In this document: positions 15,649 to 22,558 of the stretch, piece by piece
How the letters are laid out: the number at the start of each line of letters is the position of its first letter
Position numbering within the stretch: the first letter of the stretch is position 1
Source: JBAXRT01 sp037131065
Lineage (GTDB): Bacteria; Bacteroidota; Bacteroidia; Bacteroidales; FEN-979
Reading direction: 5' to 3'
DNA length: 24,140 bases
Assembly: GCA_037131065.1 (NCBI GenBank)
Contig: JBAXRT010000033.1
Location: 1 to 24,140, forward strand
The notes under the pieces: model-generated
Told to the model about the DNA's origin: nothing
Databases searched by the model: none
The model's input: the letters and a program-made list of their open reading frames with translations, nothing else
Position numbers and translations under genes: made by a program

Positions 15649-17082
15649 TTACCTGTTGTACTGGTTCATCACCTCGATAAGTCCCTTCTGACAGACTTTA
15701 CAGAATTTCATGTGACGGGTATACATGATACAGTCGATCTGGGAACGGAACATGCCTTTTGGTGTGTAATTCGCCCCCTCGAAGGCTCCGACCTGCTCCC
15801 TGTATTTCTCTGACGAAAAGAAAATATCCTCCTGCTTCATCTGGCGGGTGAAGAGATCCTCCATAACGTTTTCGGGAACCTTTGCTGCCCTCAGGCTGTC
15901 GCGCTCCTTCTGGATTTTATAGCCGAACTTATCGAAGGCATCCTTGTTCCATGGCGTCGGAACCGGGGTCGAAGGATCGGCCAGATCTTTCCATTTCAAA
16001 TTTTTCTTATCCAGCAAGGCAGTGACATTGACCTCCCAGGGCTCGATCTTCACTTCCGGAACTTCGTAGGCCACCGAAGATGTATAGTACTCATCTGCCA
16101 GGGCACCCATGTGATGACCCAGTTCGTGGACCATGATGTAGTCGGCAAACTTGTTATCGGCAGAAACCGTTGTATAAAGGTTAAAGATCCCGCCGCCACC
16201 GTAGGTGCGCTCATTCACAAGGATCACCATGAACTCGTAAGGCACTTCGGAAGCTACATTCCTGACTGTTTTGTTATCGTAGGTCAGCGCGTAGCGCTCC
16301 GAATCAAATGCCCCGTATTGAACGGAAAGTGCAGTCCTCCTGAAGACACCAGGATGAGGTTTGCATACTCCTGAACTCTCGGAAGGGGTCTCAACGGCAC
16401 GCACATTGAACTCCCTTTTATGCGATTTAAAGGGCTCATGACTGAAGAGAACATCGGTCAGACGCCTGGCATCCTTCCTGAATTTTTCCATCTCACCAGC
16501 AGTATAGCCGTCGCCCAAAATGACAATGTCGACCTTTTTAATTGCAGGACCATTTTCAAAGATTACATCAACATTGTGGGTCTTTGAAAGATCAGCGGGA
16601 TTCACCTGGCGGGATGCGGGATCGACCCCGGTTGTCCATATCAACTGAAACTTATTCTCTCCGTCACGCTTTTTCATATTAATTGTTACGGCTTTTTTCG
16701 GCCAGGGGAAACGGATCGACTCGTGGAAGGTTCCCCATTTCGTATCGGCTTCAGGAATAGACTGCCACTCCCCGAAGATGCTGGCAAAACCTCTTGAATA
16801 GAGGAGTTGTCCCGATTCCTTGTCAGTCACTTCAAAAAAGTATGGCCCGAACTGAAGGTCGTCGAGCAGAACCGTTTTACTCCCGGCCCATGGTCCGTCG
16901 GAAACGATCCGGTCGGTGGAAAAATGCTCTTCTTTCGAAGTTCCGCTATGGAAAAAGTCCAGGCGAATGGTTTTATCAAGAAAATGACTGTCATAGGCAG
17001 GGTTCACAGTTTGCGCATGCAGCGATGCATTGATGCTGACCGAAAGAAAGAGAAGGATCGAACTCCGGAGGATGCTTTTCAT
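15649..17082 (-). CDS. Secreted M64 (IgA peptidase family) zinc metallopeptidase
   Basis: The 477-residue protein has a signal peptide ending in SLHAQ and an N-terminal beta-rich domain (about 25-180), then a catalytic domain with the zincin motif HELGHHMGALADEYY: zinc ligands H319 and H323, catalytic E320, third ligand probably D330 or E331. This arrangement, together with DIVILGDGYT (185-193), RAVETPSESSG (228-238) and the C-terminal CIMYTRHMKFCKVCQKG, matches peptidase family M64, named after a Clostridium ramosum IgA-cleaving enzyme; Bacteroidota members usually have an unknown substrate. It ends 25 bp from the convergent DedA gene. It lies 55 bp downstream of the hsmA-like gene on the same strand, so it may belong to the sigma-factor transcript. 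Confidence 0.9.
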   Translation of the reverse strand: MKSILRSSILLFLSVSINASLHAQTVNPAYDSHFLDKTIRLDFFHSGTSKEEHFSTDRIVSDGPWAGSKTVLLDDLQFGPYFFEVTDKESGQLLYSRGFASIFGEWQSIPEADTKWGTFHESIRFPWPKKAVTINMKKRDGENKFQLIWTTGVDPASRQVNPADLSKTHNVDVIFENGPAIKKVDIVILGDGYTAGEMEKFRKDARRLTDVLFSHEPFKSHKREFNVRAVETPSESSGVCKPHPGVFRRTALSVQYGAFDSERYALTYDNKTVRNVASEVPYEFMVILVNERTYGGGGIFNLYTTVSADNKFADYIMVHELGHHMGALADEYYTSSVAYEVPEVKIEPWEVNVTALLDKKNLKWKDLADPSTPVPTPWNKDAFDKFGYKIQKERDSLRAAKVPENVMEDLFTRQMKQEDIFFSSEKYREQVGAFEGANYTPKGMFRSQIDCIMYTRHMKFCKVCQKGLIEVMNQYNR

Positions 17083-17137
17083 ATGACAAGGGTATTGGTT
17101 TCTGTAAAATTATGAAAGATTTCTGAGCCATCTCACC

Positions 17138-17518
17138 TTATACGGAAGCCCCGAAGATCATTCCCGTGATCATTGGGACCAGCCAGATGATCCAGACTAC
17201 GATGCTGAACCGGTGAAAGTTCAGGATCATCTTTTCATCCTTCCGGACCAGGACCACGGTGGCCCAGCCTGCGTGGAACAACATCAGCAGGATGGCTGTA
17301 AGTCCGGTGAGGCCATGAAAATTCAGTTTAAGGATGGAGCCGGAGATTATCCCCATGGCAGTCGTTCCGATGGTATCGCTGATGAATCCCATCCAGAAAA
17401 AAACGGTATGCCAGATCTTCAGCCTGTGCTGAAGTTTTTCGGCCCACACCCCAACCGTGTACAGGAAACAGGCAAGATTAATGAAAACGATGGCAAAAGT
17501 GAGGGTGGAAGCTGTCAT
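17138..17518 (-). CDS. HsmA-like/TIGR03987 four-helix membrane protein
   Basis: This 126-residue integral membrane protein has four predicted helices at about 4-24, 38-60, 68-89 and 105-123. The recognisable features are VGVWAEKLQHRLKIWH after the first helix, GFISDTIGTTAMG, FHGLTGLTAILLMLFHAGWA and FHRFSIVVWIIWLVPMITGM. Several helix-embedded histidines (H36, H68, H82, H101 by position) raise the possibility of haem or metal binding, which fits the name HsmA given to family TIGR03987, but the function is not established. It starts 31 bp after the anti-sigma-like gene stop and precedes the M64 gene by 55 bp, all on the minus strand. Length matches the family (about 125-140 residues). Confidence 0.7.
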   Translation of the reverse strand: MTASTLTFAIVFINLACFLYTVGVWAEKLQHRLKIWHTVFFWMGFISDTIGTTAMGIISGSILKLNFHGLTGLTAILLMLFHAGWATVVLVRKDEKMILNFHRFSIVVWIIWLVPMITGMIFGASV

Positions 17519-17549
17519 AGAGTGGTTTAGGGAGAACCGGTGCCAATGG

Positions 17550-17915
17550 TCAAGATTGCGTTATCTGCTTTCGGAAAAAATATTTCAGTAAAACCTGGTC
17601 GATGAAAAATATGAAAAGGATGATGAACATTACCGATAGAACTACCGGGAGGTTCTCGGCCAGGAAGTTCAGGAAGGGATTCCCCTCCTTCATGAACGGG
17701 AAGAAAAGGCAGATCAGCAGGATGAGCAGGATGCCGGCGACAATACCGATCTTGACGGCGAATTCAGTGAAGATCTCTTTCCACATAAGGTAGCGCTTAA
17801 CCTTCTTAACCAGCCGGTCAGTGAAATTGGAGGAAAGCTGAAAACCAGGCTCGCTCCTTAATGCTTCGTTTATCAGGGAATCTATCTTTTCCTGTTGTTT
17901 TCTCTCTGCATTCAT
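17550..17915 (-). CDS. Putative membrane anti-sigma factor
   Basis: The 121-residue product has a soluble N-terminal segment of about 50 residues and two predicted membrane helices at 55-75 and 89-110. The first part (DSLINEALRSEPGFQLSSNF followed by TDRLVKKV) resembles the short N-terminal region seen in Bacteroidota anti-sigma proteins that bind ECF sigma factors, in which an F-T-x-R-[LV]-x-x-x-V segment is common. It lies only 17 bp downstream of the ECF sigma factor gene, which is the standard place for its antagonist. Classical HxxxCxxC (ZAS) zinc residues are absent, so it would not be a zinc-type anti-sigma. The call is mostly from position and topology; a different membrane role remains possible. 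Confidence 0.6.
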   Translation of the reverse strand: MNAERKQQEKIDSLINEALRSEPGFQLSSNFTDRLVKKVKRYLMWKEIFTEFAVKIGIVAGILLILLICLFFPFMKEGNPFLNFLAENLPVVLSVMFIILFIFFIDQVLLKYFFRKQITQS

Positions 17916-17932
17916 AACTGTAAAATTAAAAA

Positions 17933-18532
17933 TTAATCAGTACCAAACAATACCGGCTCAATATCCGGGACCAGTTGCATGATCTTTTCCCGAAGGATCT
18001 GCCGGCTCCGGCTCAGATAACTCTTGATCGTACCTTCCGGCATCCCGGTGATCTCCTCCATCTCCTTGTACGACATCTCCTCGAGGTGGTAAAGGGTGAT
18101 CACCGTACGGTAGTGGACCGGCATCGCTTCAATGATCTTATGAACGATGTCCTTCAGATATGTCTTATCAACCCGGGAAGAGGCACTGTCCGGTGATATT
18201 TTCCCTGCCAATATTGTTCCCAGGTTGTCGGTTGCATAGGTCTTCTCTCTCCCCTTTTTCCGCAGATGATCAATGCAGGTGTTGTAAGTTATTTTTCCGA
18301 TCCAGGTGGAGAGTTTTGATTCCCCGCGAAATTTTCCGATATCCCTGAAAACACGGATAAAAACCTCCTGGCAAATATCTTCTGCATCCTCCTGCTGGTT
18401 GATCATCCGCAATACCAGATGCCAAACGAGGTTTTTGTGCTTATCGACCAAAAACCTGAATGCGTTGGCATTTCCACTTTTAACCTGTGCGAGCAGATCA
18501 ACATCTTCCATCCGGACTATTTGTCGCTGCAT
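17933..18532 (-). CDS. ECF RNA polymerase sigma factor
   Basis: The 199-residue protein is a group-4 sigma factor. Region 2 spans about residues 20-95 (NAFRFLVDKHKNLVWHLVLR, DICQEVFIRVFRDIGKFRGE, STWIGKITYNTCIDHLRKK), covering core binding and -10 recognition. Region 4 spans about 130-190 with helix-turn-helix EEMSYKEMEEITGMPEGTIK and SYLSRSRQILREKI for -35 binding. A linker of about 30 residues separates them, and no extra C-terminal domain is present. M1 and M8 are both possible starts; the first ATG is used. The gene heads a minus-strand group with anti-sigma, HsmA-like and M64 genes and diverges from a small membrane protein gene at 18646. Its own promoter has near-standard Bacteroidota spacing. 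Many such factors are autoregulated. Confidence 0.92.
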   Translation of the reverse strand: MQRQIVRMEDVDLLAQVKSGNANAFRFLVDKHKNLVWHLVLRMINQQEDAEDICQEVFIRVFRDIGKFRGESKLSTWIGKITYNTCIDHLRKKGREKTYATDNLGTILAGKISPDSASSRVDKTYLKDIVHKIIEAMPVHYRTVITLYHLEEMSYKEMEEITGMPEGTIKSYLSRSRQILREKIMQLVPDIEPVLFGTD

Positions 18533-18559
18533 ACCCCGAAAGGTTGCAATCTTTCACAA

Positions 18560-18589
18560 TAAATGTAAAAAAACTTCAGATTGCTGCAA
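18560..18589 (-). promoter_or_regulatory. Candidate promoter of the sigma factor gene
   Basis: On the minus strand a -33 TTG (18589-18587) is followed after 19 bases by TACATTTA (18567-18560), seven of eight matches to TAnnTTTG. The start of transcription would be near 18553, about 20 nt before the ATG at 18532. Confidence 0.45.
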
Positions 18590-18645
18590 CATTTTGCCGG
18601 GAGGTTCGACTACTGGTCATCAAAAAACAATTAAAACCAATTACC

Positions 18646-19002
18646 ATGATCGAAAGTATTTTCATAACAGGCATTGTATTCTTCGGAATATATCACATCA
18701 TCAAGACCTTCACAGATTATTTCCTTAAAAGGAAGATCATCAGGAGCGGTCACGTCGACAAAGCAGGGATCCTCGAACCTGTCGTCCAGAACCAGGAGGA
18801 GAACCGCTATCCTACCCTGAAATGGGGACTTGTTGCTTTTATGGCCGGCGCCGGTCTGATTTTTATCGAACTCCTAAGCTGGGGCGGTAAATTCACCTGG
18901 GTTAAGGATTCTTTTTCAGCCATGCCTATCGGGATCGAGCTGGTCTTTATCTCCCTGGGATTCCTGATCTATTTCTTCATTATCAATTCGAAGAAAAAAT
19001 AA
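18646..19002 (+). CDS. Small three-helix membrane protein next to the sigma factor
   Basis: Starting from ATG 18646 the product has 118 residues with predicted membrane helices at about 3-22, 59-79 and 95-114, separated by a polar loop (FLKRKIIRSGHVDKAGILEP, 26-45) and ending in KKK. Bacteroidota often carry a DUF6249-like or related small membrane protein beside ECF sigma genes, and this may be one, but I do not recognise a family with certainty. The frame extends upstream to 18487, but that segment overlaps the divergent sigma factor gene and is not membrane-like, so the ATG is preferred. A strong terminator follows 49 bp after the stop. It may be controlled by, or belong to the signalling of, the neighbouring sigma factor. 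Confidence 0.65.
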   Translation: MIESIFITGIVFFGIYHIIKTFTDYFLKRKIIRSGHVDKAGILEPVVQNQEENRYPTLKWGLVAFMAGAGLIFIELLSWGGKFTWVKDSFSAMPIGIELVFISLGFLIYFFIINSKKK

Positions 19003-19050
19003 ATCCGGAAAGGGCTGCCAAGCTGCTTTTCTTTAATTTGCTCATTAAAA

Positions 19051-19083
19051 GGATCTTGTTTTCGGACAAGATTCTTTTTTTAT
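19051..19083 (+). terminator. Intrinsic terminator after the 18646 gene
   Basis: A 9-bp stem pairs GGATCTTGT (19051-19059) with ACAAGATTC (19066-19074), one G-T wobble, with a 6-nt loop, followed by seven T bases. It lies between the membrane protein gene and sodC and should isolate the sodC transcript. Confidence 0.75.
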
Positions 19084-19109
19084 TTAGATCAATTTAGAAT
19101 AATATATTG

Positions 19110-19117
19110 TATATTTG
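19110..19117 (+). promoter_or_regulatory. -7 box of sodC
   Basis: TATATTTG fully matches TAnnTTTG and sits in an AT-rich stretch (AGAATAATATATTGTATATTTG). Transcription would begin near 19124, leaving an untranslated leader of about 150 nt. No good -33 is seen; the AT-rich segment just upstream could be a regulator site. Confidence 0.5.
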
Positions 19118-19133
19118 CCGTGAAAATAAAATC

Positions 19134-19240
19134 TGAACCCATTTTTACCCATACATTCGGGTTCACAAAAAAAAACATGACCAATGAAATATCCATACAA
19201 TCATCGTTCATACAAACCTCGAATGATAATAATGGATATT
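19134..19240 (+). other. Structured leader of sodC
   Basis: Two perfect 7-bp stems lie in the leader: TGAACCC/GGGTTCA (19134-19140 with 19159-19165, 18-nt loop, followed by CAAAAAAAAAC) and AATATCC/GGATATT (19188-19194 with 19234-19240). The second ends 33 nt before the ATG. They may form a regulatory structure, an mRNA stability element or be chance. Confidence 0.35.
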
Positions 19241-19273
19241 CCATGGGACCAATAAATTTAAAATTATTAACAA

Positions 19274-19828
19274 ATGAAAACACTAAAAATAATTCTGGCA
19301 GGCGTTATCCTTCAGACCGCACTGGTCGTCGGAGTTTCAGGCCAGGGCCATATGCATGAGACAGAAGCAAAGTCTGCCTCCCCTCAGAAGGCTATCTGCA
19401 TTCTTTATCCCACTCAAGGCAATAAAGCCTTCGGTACGATCACCTTTACCAGGGTAGATGGCGGAATAAAGATCGTTGCCGACCTCGAGGGATTATCAAA
19501 GGGAAAACACGGATTTCATATTCACGATTTCGGTGACTGCAGTTCGCCTGATGGTTCTTCAGCCGGCGGCCATTTCAACCCGGAGGGCAAATCGCATGGC
19601 GCCCCCATGGAGATGACACGTCATATCGGAGACCTGGGAAACCTGGATGCAGATGAATCGGGCGTTGCACACCTTGAATATTTGGATAAGATGCTACAAC
19701 TCGAAGGAGATCATTCCATCATCGGACGTTCGGTGATTGTTCATGCCAGCGAAGACGACCTCAAATCACAACCCACCGGTAATTCCGGTCCAAGGATCGC
19801 CTGCGGGGTGATAGGGATTGCAAAATAA
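19274..19828 (+). CDS. sodC: Exported Cu/Zn superoxide dismutase
   Basis: The 184-residue product has a signal peptide (MKTLKIILAGVILQTALVVG, with VSGQ after it) and a Cu/Zn superoxide dismutase domain from about residue 38. Copper ligands H82 and H84 (FHIHDFGDC), bridging H100 (GGHFNP), zinc ligands H108, H117 and D120 and the last copper ligand H157 (VIVHASEDD) are all visible, as are C89 and C177, the expected disulfide, and the C-terminal GPRIACGVIGIA. It converts superoxide to oxygen and hydrogen peroxide in the periplasm or outside the cell. A His-rich stretch HMHE at 26-29 may help metal capture. It is expressed from its own promoter with a long leader and lies 118 bp before an exported peroxiredoxin gene. 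The ATG is preceded by AT-rich sequence without Shine-Dalgarno. Confidence 0.95.
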   Translation: MKTLKIILAGVILQTALVVGVSGQGHMHETEAKSASPQKAICILYPTQGNKAFGTITFTRVDGGIKIVADLEGLSKGKHGFHIHDFGDCSSPDGSSAGGHFNPEGKSHGAPMEMTRHIGDLGNLDADESGVAHLEYLDKMLQLEGDHSIIGRSVIVHASEDDLKSQPTGNSGPRIACGVIGIAK

Positions 19829-19888
19829 TGAAGTATAACAGGACTTTTCGGCAGCATTGGGTCGGAGGTCCGGATAAAAATTATTCAC

Positions 19889-19919
19889 TTGACTTTGGAT
19901 ATTTTTTTTTGTACTTTTG
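19889..19919 (+). promoter_or_regulatory. Promoter of the peroxiredoxin gene
   Basis: TTG at 19889-19891 and TACTTTTG at 19912-19919 are separated by exactly 20 bases, the standard spacing of Bacteroidota -33/-7 elements. The start of transcription should be near 19926, 20 nt before the ATG. This is the best promoter in the window. Confidence 0.7.
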
Positions 19920-19946
19920 CTTTTATTTAATCTAAATTAATATACC

Positions 19947-20675
19947 ATGAAGAAAACAATGATAATTATAGCACTCCTCTTTTCCATCAATCATCTTTGG
20001 TCACAGGAGAACAAAGAGACCCGCATCCCTCTTCTCGGAGAGATGGCCCCCCAGTTCACTGCTGAATCAACAAAAGGAAGGATCACCTTTCCGGATGATT
20101 ATGATATGAAATGGAAGATCCTCTTCAGCCATCCCGCTGATTTCACTCCGGTCTGCAGTTCCGAACTGATCGAACTCGCCCGCCTGCAGGAAGATTTCGA
20201 AAAGCTCGGGACCAAACTCGTTGTTGTTTCAACCGACGGACTGGAGAGTCATTTGCAATGGATTAAATCACTTGAATCGATGAAATATCAAGGCAAGACC
20301 ACGACTAAGATCAATTTTCCCCTGGTTGCGGATAAAAGCCTTGGGGTTTCTAAGAAATATGGAATGATACACTCTTACACAAGCGTTACAAGGGATGTGA
20401 GGGGTGTCTTTATCATCGATCCCAGCGATAGGGTCCGTGCCATCTTTTTCTATCCTTCGGATGTCGGAAGGAATATTGATGAGATCAAGAGGACACTTAT
20501 TGCACTCCAGGCCGTCGAGAAGAACAACGTGGTGACCCCTGCAAACTGGAAGCCCGGTCAGGATTATTTGCTCCATCCTCCGAAATCACAGGAAGAGGCT
20601 GAAAAATTAACCGAAAAACACGATCCCGATCTCTATTCGCTCGATTGGTACATGTGGTTTAGGAAAGCAAAGTAA
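19947..20675 (+). CDS. Exported 1-Cys peroxiredoxin
   Basis: The 242-residue product has a signal peptide (MKKTMIIIALLFSINHLWSQ) followed by an AhpC/TSA-type peroxiredoxin of the Prx6 group, which reduces hydrogen peroxide or organic peroxides. The active-site motif SHPADFTPVCSSE has the peroxidatic cysteine C70 with T67; the second conserved Prx6 feature is the C-terminal extension WKPGQDYLLHPP. There is no other cysteine, so it is a one-Cys enzyme that needs an external reductant, which must be found outside the cytoplasm if export is real. Most Prx6 members are cytoplasmic, so the signal peptide is notable. The gene has its own promoter directly after sodC and converges with the K+ channel gene, 24 bp away. 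Confidence 0.92.
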   Translation: MKKTMIIIALLFSINHLWSQENKETRIPLLGEMAPQFTAESTKGRITFPDDYDMKWKILFSHPADFTPVCSSELIELARLQEDFEKLGTKLVVVSTDGLESHLQWIKSLESMKYQGKTTTKINFPLVADKSLGVSKKYGMIHSYTSVTRDVRGVFIIDPSDRVRAIFFYPSDVGRNIDEIKRTLIALQAVEKNNVVTPANWKPGQDYLLHPPKSQEEAEKLTEKHDPDLYSLDWYMWFRKAK

Positions 20676-20699
20676 TTTTAAAATCTCCTGATCCTCTTC

Positions 20700-21380
20700 T
20701 TATTCATCTGCCTGCTTTGCCTGGTTCAGGTATTTGCCGATCAAAAGGGAGATGATGATTGCCATGTAGAACTGTCCGGTTACAGACATGAGGACAGAAA
20801 TCGAACGTGCATACTGATCCAGCGGGACTATATCACCATACCCTACCGTACACATGGTGATAAAAACATAATAGATGTATTCGCTCACCCGCGACACCGG
20901 GCCGGTCGCGGAGGTATCGATCTCCTTGAAACTGAATGCTCCTGGATCTAAAGCCATGATGATGGAAATAAACATGGTAAAGGTCAGCCCGATCAGCAGG
21001 TAGACAATGATTGATTCCAGGATCACCTTGACAGAAACCTTTGGAGCAAGAATTAGCTGGCGGACCATATCGGTGACCACGAGCACGAAAAATATCACAT
21101 TCACCAGGGATGAGATATAGATGATAACCGGCATGTAAATGATCACCGACAGCCATAGAATAAGAGTGGCAGCAATGGCTACAGGCATGATTTTTCTTTT
21201 ATTCCTGGCTACCGTAAAAATGGCTGCGAGAAAGATGAGAGAATAGAGGATTGGGTAGAGTGTCCTGTGCCAGGTGAGCGGAAAGAACGGGATCAGGAAG
21301 ATCTCGAACACTACCAGTCCCAGCAAAGTGAAATTCCAGTGGTTGCCTCTTTCCGAAAGATGAATTTTCATCCTGTTCAT
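20700..21380 (-). CDS. Voltage-independent-type potassium channel (two-TM pore)
   Basis: The 226-residue membrane protein has a C-terminal pore module with the K+ selectivity filter TVGYGD (178-183 from the ATG at 21380), preceded by a pore helix (YIYYVFITMC) and followed by the inner helix SVTGQFYMAIIISLLIGKYL. Four or five further hydrophobic segments precede it (about 17-35, 42-60, 65-85, 90-105, 122-143), so it is larger than a two-helix KcsA unit; no regulatory RCK domain follows, as it ends at NQAKQADE. A longer frame to 21431 exists, but it would overlap the divergent gene's leader; ATG 21380 or 21371 is more likely. It shares a 68-bp divergent promoter region with the iron transporter gene, containing a near-palindrome. 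Confidence 0.85.
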   Translation of the reverse strand: MNRMKIHLSERGNHWNFTLLGLVVFEIFLIPFFPLTWHRTLYPILYSLIFLAAIFTVARNKRKIMPVAIAATLILWLSVIIYMPVIIYISSLVNVIFFVLVVTDMVRQLILAPKVSVKVILESIIVYLLIGLTFTMFISIIMALDPGAFSFKEIDTSATGPVSRVSEYIYYVFITMCTVGYGDIVPLDQYARSISVLMSVTGQFYMAIIISLLIGKYLNQAKQADE

Positions 21381-21383
21381 GAC

Positions 21384-21405
21384 TTTGATCAATATTTTTA
21401 TCAAA
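21384..21405. promoter_or_regulatory. Near-palindromic 22-bp site between divergent genes
   Basis: TTTGAT (21384-21389) and ATCAAA (21400-21405) are perfect inverted arms around a 10-base AT-rich centre; 18 of 22 bases match their own reverse complement. It lies right before the channel ATG and 43 bp before the transporter ATG, so one dimeric regulator could affect both. The regulator is unknown. Confidence 0.4.
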
Positions 21406-21448
21406 TTTGGAGAAATATCGGATAAGATCATCCGGAAGAGAAAAAAAA

Positions 21449-22558
21449 ATGAAAGAAAAACTGCAGGTACATGTTCAGACGGAGGTGGATGCCTCCTTTC
21501 TTTATCTCTCTTTGAGCCAGGCCACAGAGGATGAAACGCTGGCCAACATTTACCGTGAAATGGCTAAGATCGAGGAAACTCATGCCAGAAAGATGTCACA
21601 GAAAAGCGCTCCGGGTCAACAGGAACCATCCCTTCCTGGTCCATCGGCCAGGGCAAGGATGCTGGTAAGGTTGGCAAAAGTGTTCGGTTGGAATATCGTC
21701 CTCTCGAGCCTGATGTCTACCGAGCAAAAAATGGCCAGGACAGATGTTCAGACAAAAAAAGTCCGTGGGGAGTCTGTCACCGGCCAGGAGTTCAATCATG
21801 TGAGGATCCTTAGTAACCTGAAATCTTCGGATAATGGAGTAAAGGGTGGTATCCTGGCTAAGCTGGAGCGAAGGCATAAATCGGTTGGAGGAAATGCCCT
21901 CCGCGCAGCGGTGCTCGGGGGCAACGACGGGCTTGTCACCAACATGAGCCTGATCATGGGGGTTGCCGGGGCTTCATCGAATAATGGTGCGATCATCGTT
22001 GCCGGGGTCGCCGGACTGATGGCCGGCGCTTTTTCGATGGCGCTTGGTGAGTGGCTATCCGTGCAGAGTTCCAGGGAGTTGAACCAGCGCCAGATCGACA
22101 TTGAAATAGCTGAGTTTGAGAATTCCCCGGAGGAGGAACAAGTTGAACTTGCCCTGATCTATCAGTCGAAAGGAGTGGAGAAATCAAAAGCCGAAGAGAT
22201 GGCCCGGCAGGTGCTGGAGAACAAAGAGACCGCAGTAGATACCCTCGTAAGGGAAGAACTCGGACTCGACATTGAAGAGCTGGGAGGTTCTGCCTGGGAG
22301 GCTGCGTTTACCTCTTTCCTGCTGTTTGCTATCGGCGCCTTTATCCCTCTGCTGCCATTCCTTTTCCTTCAGAATTTTTACCCCGTTCTTATCAGCCTGG
22401 GATTAAGTACCCTTACGCTCTTTGGGACAGGCGCCATCATCACACTTTTTACAGGAAAAAGCATCTGGTATTCGGGTATGCGCCAGGTGATTTTCGGACT
22501 CCTGGCGGCAGCTGCCACATTCGGAATAGGAAAACTAATAGGAGTTTCTGTCAGTTAA
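21449..22558 (+). CDS. Ferritin-like/VIT1 membrane iron (manganese) transporter, MbfA type
   Basis: The 369-residue protein, from ATG 21449, joins an N-terminal ferritin/rubrerythrin-like helical domain (about 1-130) to a C-terminal VIT1/CCC1 membrane domain. In the first domain, E12, and E42 with H45 (KIEETHARKM), are candidate iron ligands, and a second helical pair follows at 70-100. The membrane domain starts with VLGGNDGLVTNMSLIMGVAG, continues through an acidic, metal-binding-type helical hairpin (IEIAEFENSPEEEQVELALI and VLENKETAVDTLVREELGLD) and ends in three hydrophobic helices. MbfA homologues export Fe(II) and protect from peroxide; VIT proteins exchange iron or manganese for protons. 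The gene ends overlapping the convergent outer-membrane protein gene by 4 bp. The longer frame from 21407 is less likely because it begins TTG. Confidence 0.88.
   Translation: MKEKLQVHVQTEVDASFLYLSLSQATEDETLANIYREMAKIEETHARKMSQKSAPGQQEPSLPGPSARARMLVRLAKVFGWNIVLSSLMSTEQKMARTDVQTKKVRGESVTGQEFNHVRILSNLKSSDNGVKGGILAKLERRHKSVGGNALRAAVLGGNDGLVTNMSLIMGVAGASSNNGAIIVAGVAGLMAGAFSMALGEWLSVQSSRELNQRQIDIEIAEFENSPEEEQVELALIYQSKGVEKSKAEEMARQVLENKETAVDTLVREELGLDIEELGGSAWEAAFTSFLLFAIGAFIPLLPFLFLQNFYPVLISLGLSTLTLFGTGAIITLFTGKSIWYSGMRQVIFGLLAAAATFGIGKLIGVSVS

Noticed and set aside
15577..15813. Plus-strand frame across the DedA end and the M64 end
   Set aside because: It lies antisense to the M64 C-terminus, in a frame different from DedA; a shadow.
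17087..17094. TACCCTTG near the M64 start as its promoter
   Set aside because: Only seven of eight matches, and transcription would begin at or after the ATG, which would require a leaderless mRNA.
18487..18645. N-terminal extension of the small membrane protein gene to 18487
   Set aside because: It overlaps the start of the divergent sigma factor gene and its translation is not membrane-like; ATG 18646 is a better start.
19120..19359. A frame through the sodC leader and the first codons of sodC (79 residues, or 61 from ATG 19177)
   Set aside because: It overlaps the sodC signal peptide in another frame and has a composition typical of an AT-rich leader; a regulatory upstream frame is possible but there is no support.
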